Source: Thozetella sp. PMI_491 (lineage: Eukaryota; Ascomycota; Sordariomycetes; Chaetosphaeriales; Chaetosphaeriaceae). From it: a DNA stretch of 64,000 nucleotides. A program made the translations under genes and the position numbers. Position 1 is the stretch's first letter; each line of letters starts with the position of its first letter. This document shows positions 57,915 through 64,000 of this stretch, in pieces. The notes under the pieces are model-generated. The model was given only the letters and a program-made list of their open reading frames with translations, was not told the origin of the DNA and did no database searches. The stretch covers positions 461,311 through 525,310 of the forward strand of contig MU270026.1 of assembly GCA_021432635.1 (NCBI GenBank), given 5' to 3'.

Positions 57915-58520
57915 TCAATAGCAACCCCCCTCGAAAGGTTTATTTGCAATGCCCCCCGTCGGCTTGCCATTCAGGCCTAGAGCATCGACATACGAAATTG
58001 CCTTTCTGTCTGCCCAGTCGATCAGATCAGCACCTTCTTGGTCAGCATCGAGTGTAATGGCATTCACGCTTAAGTATGAATCCCTCGGTCGCTTGCCTTC
58101 CAAAAACTGATCTTTTGCCGGACGCCAAAACTTGAACCTTTCACCTTCAGCACCATAGCCCGGCAGCTCATCGTCGGCGAGCTCATGTGCACCCATGAAG
58201 CTGAAGCAACGCACGCCGCACGTCTTACAGAACAGCCAATGTAGGTTTTTCTTGTCGCACTGGTAGTCGCTTAAGTCGGAGAAAGGGTCTAGGGGTGACA
58301 GGAGCGCGAAGTCATCCGGCGCGCTTCGGAGACGTAGGTGTAGGATGCCCATCTTGTGGCATGCTGTGCAGTTGCATCGATAGGCGACCTGCATTGGCGA
58401 GCGTTCATCGGGCCCTGGAGCCCGGTTTGGTATATTGAGATATACGACATACTTCACGTACCCACAATGGCACGATCCAGTGAATGGACGACGAATTTGG
58501 GTCGTGTCTTCGGCTGCCAT
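57915..58520 (-). CDS. Gfa/CENP-V domain protein (201 aa)
   Basis: A single-exon gene. The family is named for glutathione-dependent formaldehyde-activating enzyme, and fungi have many copies of uncertain role; binding or hydrolysis of glutathione adducts is the usual guess. The zinc ligands are all here: CHCG near residue 17, CNCTACH near 49-55, and FCKTCGVRCFSF near 98, which fits the CxC..CxxC..CxxC pattern. A short acidic C-terminus follows. It converges on the xylosidase gene, 103 nt away. Length is at the upper end for the family because of insertions around residues 27-42 and 115-140. Confidence 0.85.
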   Translation of the reverse strand: MAAEDTTQIRRPFTGSCHCGYVKYVVYLNIPNRAPGPDERSPMQVAYRCNCTACHKMGILHLRLRSAPDDFALLSPLDPFSDLSDYQCDKKNLHWLFCKTCGVRCFSFMGAHELADDELPGYGAEGERFKFWRPAKDQFLEGKRPRDSYLSVNAITLDADQEGADLIDWADRKAISYVDALGLNGKPTGGIANKPFEGGCY

Positions 58521-58939
58521 TGGTGCTTGAGTGATTGTATCGCAACTGAGCTTTGTTCAAAATCCCCAATAATGAAGCTCCATAGACGATGGAGGATAGG
58601 GATTAGGTTTTCAATCCTTCCCATCCAGCTAGCTAAAGTATTGATATATACCCGAATCGACTCGCATTGTATTCTGTGGTGGCCTAATTATCACCCGACT
58701 CTTACTTCTTAATAAGTGGGGTTGTCTGCGCTTTGGTGAGTCATAGGTGAGGGGTGCATTGAAACAGGTCTGCACCACGTTGGCTAGAAATACGAGGGCT
58801 AGCGATGTTGCTTTCCTGTTTCTTAAAAGGTGTTAGAAGGGCTTGCTTCCATACTTTGCAATTTAAATGTTCAGAATAACTACCTATACAAATCATTTCC
58901 GCTTTAGTTTCTTGTTGTCACGGCGCTGGCGGCGATGAA

Positions 58940-59133
58940 CTGGATCTGTAGCCGTCTGTATTAAAAACGCACAACATACTAAGCTAAGGAGAGGAAGAAG
59001 GTAAATGGAAGCTACAGATCCAGATGGATGGATATAGTGGTCAACTGGCCCACTATATCACGTGGATGCAAACGAGCGGTTGCAAACGAACGAGTGTGTG
59101 TAACGCGTGGTGATGGTGATGCCCACGCGTGGG
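58940..59133. repeat. Group of three inverted repeats
   Basis: Three hairpins follow each other. CTGGATCTGTAGC (58940-58952) pairs with 59011-59023, 13 of 13 bases, 58-nt spacer. GATATAGTGG (59031-59040) pairs with CCACTATATC (59050-59059), 9-nt loop. ACGCGTGG (59103-59110) pairs with CCACGCGT (59123-59130), and the second arm is itself in a 12-nt palindrome, CCCACGCGTGGG. Between them TGCAAACGA occurs twice (59067, 59081). It could be the end of a small foldback or non-autonomous element. Confidence 0.6.
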
Positions 59134-59294
59134 GATGACCCTGGGCCATCACACTTGTGAGAACAAGATAGTTATATTCTCGGTAGAATAATGCAGCTTT
59201 AACCTGCCTTTAGATTCTTTTACTTTATTCCGTGAATAGTTAATTATATTTTGTAATACCTATAGCACTAACTATATTTATACTGTATAGCATG

Positions 59295-59640
59295 CCTGTG
59301 ACGGAAGCTGATCGTGGCTCGTCAGCCCTGACGAGCTCCGCAAGTGAAGAGAACAAGTCCAGGTTTGCTTACCAAGCTAGTTTATAAGCTTCCCCTACTT
59401 CTAGCTAGCAGGGCTAGCGCTTAGCTACAAGCTATCCCCCTACTTCCTTCGTCGCAAAACTATATTATAATAAATAAGTTTATCGAAAGGTGGATACAAG
59501 GGATATGGATTTTCGAAGTGTGATATCCTCATTAAATATTACCTAACTACTACTAATTAGTTATGGCTTACGCCACAACTACCGCTACAGTGTCTCAAAA
59601 TGGCACCGATGTGGTTCCGTGTTCTGAGACGAGGTTTAGG
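59295..59640. mobile_element. Possible LTR-retrotransposon terminal-repeat fragment
   Basis: A stretch starting TGTGACGGAAGCTGATCG has the look of a Copia-type fungal LTR and includes a perfect hairpin, GCTCGTCAG/CTGACGAGC, at 59317-59336. No internal coding part, partner repeat or clear end was seen. It is an old fossil if the reading is right; ends are approximate. Confidence 0.25.
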
Positions 59641-60818
59641 AGAAACCGCGCAGTTTTGATAGTTCAGGAGAAAATGCTGCTGATATAAATCTACGGAAAT
59701 GGAAAGCCGTTCTAGGCCGCAGGTATTAAATATAAATAAATCTAGCTAGGCATAAAATCCACTCGGCCAGTTTCCCCCAATTTGTTGGACACGATGTTCC
59801 ATTACGTTGGCAAGCTTGAAGGCTGGGAAATATATATATCTATACTGATACACAAGTGTGTAAATGAGGCCAACTGAATTTTGGCGACCATCATTATTCG
59901 TACTCACCCGGTGGGTGTGAGTTCTGATGTTGCACGCAAGAATTGTTGTGCTGCCGCAGGGCTTTTAAAAGCGCTGCTATTTCAAAGGAAGAGAAAAAAA
60001 GACGAGGCAGAGACAACGATAGACACGCTCCCTTTGGAGACGTGATTGTCGTCGTCAAATATGAAGACGTTCGTGCTGCTTGTTCTCGAGAAGACTAAGC
60101 AGAGCGGTAAGAGCCCTAACAATACCATGCAGGCAATAACGGGTTCGACATGCCATTGACTGAAAGCCAGAACTGCCACAACCAAGTGGTTTTGCACATG
60201 TATTACAATACAGTCAACCCTCGATTAAGAGCGACAGAATAATGAATAAATATCGTAGGAAAATAACCGAAAGAGCTGTTATCTACAAATCTAAAAGTAG
60301 CGTGCCATGTGCTTCTACTAAAACTTGCCGAGAGTCGTGGACATATTTCAGGCTGTCGCTGTTTGTACCATCAATGTGTTTCTGGTGGGTGACGTGGATA
60401 CTGGTGTCGTAGCCGAGCCCTGCTGCACCCTTCTTTATGCATATTCTAAGCTCGGATATATTACTAGCCACCGGCAACGTGGAGAGCTTAACTTGTCGTT
60501 CTCTATTCGACCACCTAAATTAGAACACTATATTCAGCCAGGAGTTGGGCTGTTACCCGAGGCGACCCTTGTAACCTTAATTTAATTTATATCCTCCAGG
60601 CCGTTGCTTGCGTACATCATAATTAAGGTTAAGACTGTTGATGCTAGGGGATATCATCGTTATAGTCTTCACACCGCCTGCACAGTAACGTTGCGCTTCA
60701 CAGGCTCCCTATTCTTCATTTTATAATCCTGCAGAGCTCCCCTAATCGACGCATAGGATGTCTGCGCACTTGTCTAGCCACTCGACTCACCAAATAATTG
60801 GCCAGCAACCATCCAGAT

Positions 60819-61370
60819 ATGCGTTCGGCTTCAACTTTCTTCGGTATTTTGGTGGCCGCAGGCGCTACAGTAGCCCAAACCGCAGCCGATTCGTATCCGT
60901 ATGGCTACTGGAACGTGAACATGACCAGCGCCAAGACCGGTACCGGCTGGATGAAGAACCTAACGATCTACTATGTCAATGAACGACATAACGATGTCGT
61001 TCAGGCCGGCACAGCATTCCACTGCTCGTCTCAATGGACTGGGGCGACTCTGACGGAAGTTAAGCATTGCGATGACTGGACATTGGATTGGGGAATAAAT
61101 GGCATCATGGGAGCATCTTGTGAGTGTTGACCAGTGTTCTAGAGTTTATTGCGTGACACATTTTATTCCAAGTACACCCGATACTGACTCCTGATAATAG
61201 ATCTTTACCTCGCTCAGGATATAAGCTGGGGCAAAGGGAAGTTCGTGAGCGGCGGGACTGCTTCGGGAATTGCAAGGGACCTGCCACTAAACTGCCCAAA
61301 AACGGATGATGGATTTGGTCTGGATTGTACTGGGTTTGTCAAAGTCAATGCGACGCGGTTCTCTTTCTAG
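60819..61370 (+). CDS. Small secreted protein, four cysteines (156 aa)
   Basis: Exons 60819-61119 and 61201-61370 total 471 nt around an 81-nt intron (GTGAGT donor; CTGATAATAG at the acceptor). MRSASTFFGILVAAGATVAQ is a signal peptide with cleavage expected after Ala18 or Gln20. The mature part of about 137 residues has four Cys (FHCSSQW, HCDDW, LNCPK, LDCTG), so two disulfides are possible. Asn sites NMT, NLT and NAT suit glycosylation. It begins with an aromatic-rich DSYPYGYWNVNMT motif and continues with alternating strands, as in small beta-rich fungal secreted proteins. I recognise no named family. Size, secretion and isolation beside an AT-rich zone resemble effector candidates, but no function can be assigned. 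Confidence 0.78.
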
Positions 61371-62982
61371 CTTGGTGAGCGTTGTAGCGCTATTTTATTG
61401 GAAGAAATCGACGCGCTTTTTAGAGAGCGGTCTTCTGGTAACGAGGGTGTTGCTCTTGGCTTAAAAGTTGACATCGACCAGGATATACAACCATAAGCAC
61501 AGGGTGGAACTATTACTGGGGTAGAATAGCGCGTTCCAATACGAGCCACCAGCCACTCCCTGAAACACCAAAATAGAATTTCAGTCGACTGACTCATTTA
61601 TTTTGCCTTTTCTCTGCTTTCAAATTGCTTGGTCGATTCTGCAATCCGCCCGCATGATAAGCCTAGTTCATACGCTCTATTTAGGCCTATCTGACCCCTC
61701 CGCAGGACCGTTCGACCCTCGTACACGCTGTCATCTGAAGGTATCCGGCCTATCGGCGGCATTATCGATAGTGATGGTATATTTTGCATGCATTGCGTTG
61801 AGGCTACAACTAACGACGGAATCAGGAGGCCGCTCAGCATAAACGTGCACATCGTCTAGGGCCTTGTCCTCTGCTGTACATCGTCGACAGAGACTGCGGT
61901 CCTGACGATGGCGACGGCGCGATGCTAGATATCTTTTGCTTCCCATGTTGGTATCCATAATCCCGTGGCCTAATTTGCGGCGGCGGTGCAACCACACCAG
62001 ATCTCGAGATCAGCCACTGAGCGGCAACTTTAAAACCGCACTTGAACGAGACCAGGATCACCTGGGAAGTAGTAGAGACGATAGCCCGGCGAAAAGTAGG
62101 TTGACAGAGATGGCGAAAGTACAGCCCCGGGGAAGGTGTTAAGAGACTCTGTCGCTGATTCGCCCTTCCACCAATTCGCGATGCGATAGAGGAAAGCTTT
62201 CCGCCGCAATTGTGGAGGTAGTAGGCCCTTGAGATATGTCAGTATGTAGGACTCGATTTCGGCCGCGTGTGCGTGCGCACCTAAGCCCGGCGAGTAGAAA
62301 GCTGCAATGGACTGTGGAAGCGATCAGTTAGCAGGACAAACGGGGTTTGGGGTTGCTTTTGTCACCCACGGTAGAGAAAAATGGCCCTGTTATAGCCCTA
62401 TTGGGGCTTGAAAGGCTCCAGGGCCTAGCCGGAGATGCTGTCGTGGCCATGTTGGGGCTTAAAGGGGTGCGTGGCCAGCGATTTATGAGCCTAAAGGTGG
62501 TTAACCTTAAATTTGGAGCAGTCTACGATAGGTAGCTCGAGTTCAGCATTGCAACAACTGTCTCAGCATACTAGAGTCTTGCAGAATCCTGTCGATGTCG
62601 ACTTGGATGATCTTTTGATATCCCACCCGGCCGCCATCCATCCGAGAAATATGGTGTCCTGCTCAAGGGCTTGCCTTTTGATTTCGTCCCGCGTAGGACG
62701 ACTGGTGAAAATGCGGTGGTTTACGTTTTTTTTGCCCCTATCTCTCAAATGAACGCAGAGAGAATATCGCTCCGCATGTGAGGGGTAAATTCTAAGCTTA
62801 TTTGTGTTGGCCAGGTGAGAAGGGAAAGCTCGGAAACCTTGATTTATTAAAGCTCCCTCCAGAAGAATAGGTTAAGCTCGCTAGGCTGTCTGTAGTGAGC
62901 CCATCACATTGACTTGCTTCCGAACGTATTCACTCTGCTTCGCAAACATCTATGTCCAACTATACGATTTTGGACGCTGTCT
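61371..62982. other. 1.6-kb gene-free region
   Basis: No supportable gene. A frame of 62 codons at 62347-62535 has two near-copies of LLGLERL/MLGLKGV, reflecting a direct repeat of about 13 nt (GGGGCTTGAAAGG and GGGGCTTAAAGGG, about 60 nt apart) rather than protein conservation. Confidence 0.5.
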
Positions 62983-64000
62983 CTAGACTAATAAGCGCGC
63001 TGTCTCGATGCCATACGATCTGGGATCATATAAGAACTTCCGCGCCGGGTCCATCCCAACATTTAAATGAACCCGGATCTGCTCGGGGCCAATCCCCGCC
63101 ACAGGGTATAGACGGCCCCCGCCCAAGTCATAAGGGATGTAGCCTACACATGATCTTATGAGTCTATTGTGTCTTACCTAAAGTGAATAAAAGGAGGCAC
63201 GTACCGAGTAGGATTCCCTCACGCGTGAAGAATATTTCGCGCACCGTAAAGTCGATGCCACAGCCGACTGTGTGGCCCTTGGAATAGAGGCGGTCCTCAG
63301 CGTCGTGGTTTTCAGCGTCTCTGTTGTATACAAAGATGCCGCCGTCGTCGCCATGATAGCCAAAAGACGGACCGAAACCTGACTCCCAGCCTGGCATGAT
63401 CGATATCTGGGTGTAGCGCGAGGCGAGTCCAATGGCCACCGAGCTATTATGAGTTAGCTTCGCTGAGCAGATACACCGATCTGGGGGCGGCTGAATGAAA
63501 ATGGAAGGGGTAGACGGCAAAATGTAAGCAGCGCATGATAGAAGTGGACAATAGAAGAAGTCACGAACCCCTCGGTGAGCTCGGACTCCAACACTGTCAT
63601 CTCAAAGTAGAAGCGGGATACGCCGAGCGGCACCGGGTGATTAGCTCGAATGAGGCCACGGAACCAGTCATAGGATTCTGTAACAGAAAAGGGATCAGAA
63701 TCGTCTGGACGACACAAAAGTATTGGACAAATTAGTCATGCCCTTAGGGGAAACATACCACCAAAGGTGCGGAAAGCCTCAAGCCCGTCTTCGGACACGG
63801 CAATACGCCGGTACGCATCCCTGGGGTCGGTGCTCCACTGCGTCGGGGGCAAGCCGGCCACGGCAGCGTCCCGAGACTGGAGCTTTTCCAGCACTCCCTC
63901 GTTGTCGTATTCCTCCAACAGCTGCACGATGTCCTTCTGGCGTGTCTGATAGGCGAGTGCCAGCGGGGACCATCCGTGGCGGTCCGATGTGATAGCAATG
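62983..64000 (-). CDS. Ankyrin-SPRY protein, C-terminal part (runs off right edge)
   Basis: Visible exons are 64000-63759 (incomplete), 63704-63569, 63443-63205 and 63143-62983. Introns are 54, 125 and 61 nt and keep frame. The first exon holds part of an ankyrin repeat (DRHGWSPLALAYQTRQKDIVQLLEEY). The rest is a SPRY domain: FYFEMTVLE, VAIGLASRYTQISIMPGWESGFGPSFGYHGDDGG, GHTVGCGIDFTVREIFFTREGILLG and GGGRLYPVAGIGPEQIRVHLNVG. The protein stops after ETARLLV. Ankyrin-SPRY tails occur on fungal NLR-like proteins and on stand-alone scaffold proteins, where SPRY binds a partner protein. The N-terminal part that would decide this lies outside the window. Confidence 0.85.

Larger units (their letters stand above)
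58521..60818. other. 2.3-kb AT-rich, gene-free zone
   Basis: I find no gene. The middle (59160-59760) is strongly AT-rich with many TAA/TAG words in all frames, which fits old transposon sequence hit by C-to-T mutation. It contains the hairpin group at 58940-59133 and a possible LTR fragment at about 59295. The last part is the promoter of the small secreted protein. Confidence 0.6.

Noticed and set aside
62347-62535. A 62-codon frame with repeated leucine motifs
   Set aside because: The repeat is explained by a short direct DNA repeat; no start context, signal or family.

Overview
The window looks like a chromosome segment of a filamentous ascomycete (Pezizomycotina). Nearly every gene is broken by short introns of about 45-90 nt with GTRNGT donors, CTRAC branch sites and YAG acceptors. 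The families are typical of such fungi: Zn2Cys6 and C2H2 regulators with the fungal transcription-factor domain, anion:cation symporters, rhodopsin-like membrane proteins, secreted esterases, a GH3 xylosidase and NLR-type parts. I cannot name the species. Exon boundaries below were read by hand from splice signals and frame. For most multi-exon genes the exon lengths sum to a multiple of three, which supports the models.

Layout. 1-2.1 kb: a dead MULE (Hop-like) DNA transposon, minus strand. 2.9-4.4 kb: a glutamine-synthetase-fold ligase. 5.5-10.2 kb: a 12-exon gene for a secreted 1342-residue protein that joins an SGNH hydrolase, calcium-type FG-GAP repeats, a jacalin-like module and an aerolysin-like module. 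13.0-14.2 kb: an indoleamine 2,3-dioxygenase. 15.9-19.8 kb: a large F-box protein. 20.4-30.8 kb: a CinA-type NMN amidohydrolase, an allantoate-permease-like transporter, a class I glutamine amidotransferase, an isopenicillin-N-acyltransferase-like gene with one in-frame stop, an Old Yellow Enzyme and a rhodopsin-family receptor-like protein. 31.0-38.7 kb: a DUF1593 nucleoside-hydrolase-like protein and three unrelated alpha/beta-hydrolase esterases. 39.4-45.9 kb: a C2H2 regulator, an ACS transporter and a bacterial-style P450. 46.4-47.7 kb: a broken SesB/ankyrin NLR relic. 48.2-57.8 kb: a sugar transporter, a regulator with two Zn2Cys6 clusters, a sulfatase and a GH3 beta-xylosidase. 57.9-64 kb: a Gfa/CENP-V protein, a 2.3-kb gene-free zone rich in inverted repeats, a small secreted protein, and the 3' end of an ankyrin-SPRY gene that runs off the right edge.

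How the parts may work together (inference). The right half reads like an accessory, plant-matter-facing region. Secreted xylosidase, esterases and DUF1593 enzyme would release sugars; the sulfatase and sugar transporter lie on either side of the dual-zinc-cluster regulator, with the regulator and sulfatase sharing a 0.3-kb divergent promoter. The C2H2 regulator, ACS transporter and P450 form a second compact neighbourhood. There is no PKS, NRPS or terpene synthase, so this is not a standard secondary-metabolite cluster. Transposon and NLR relics sit between functional blocks, as in fungal accessory regions. The most unusual single object is the SGNH/FG-GAP/jacalin/aerolysin-like fusion.
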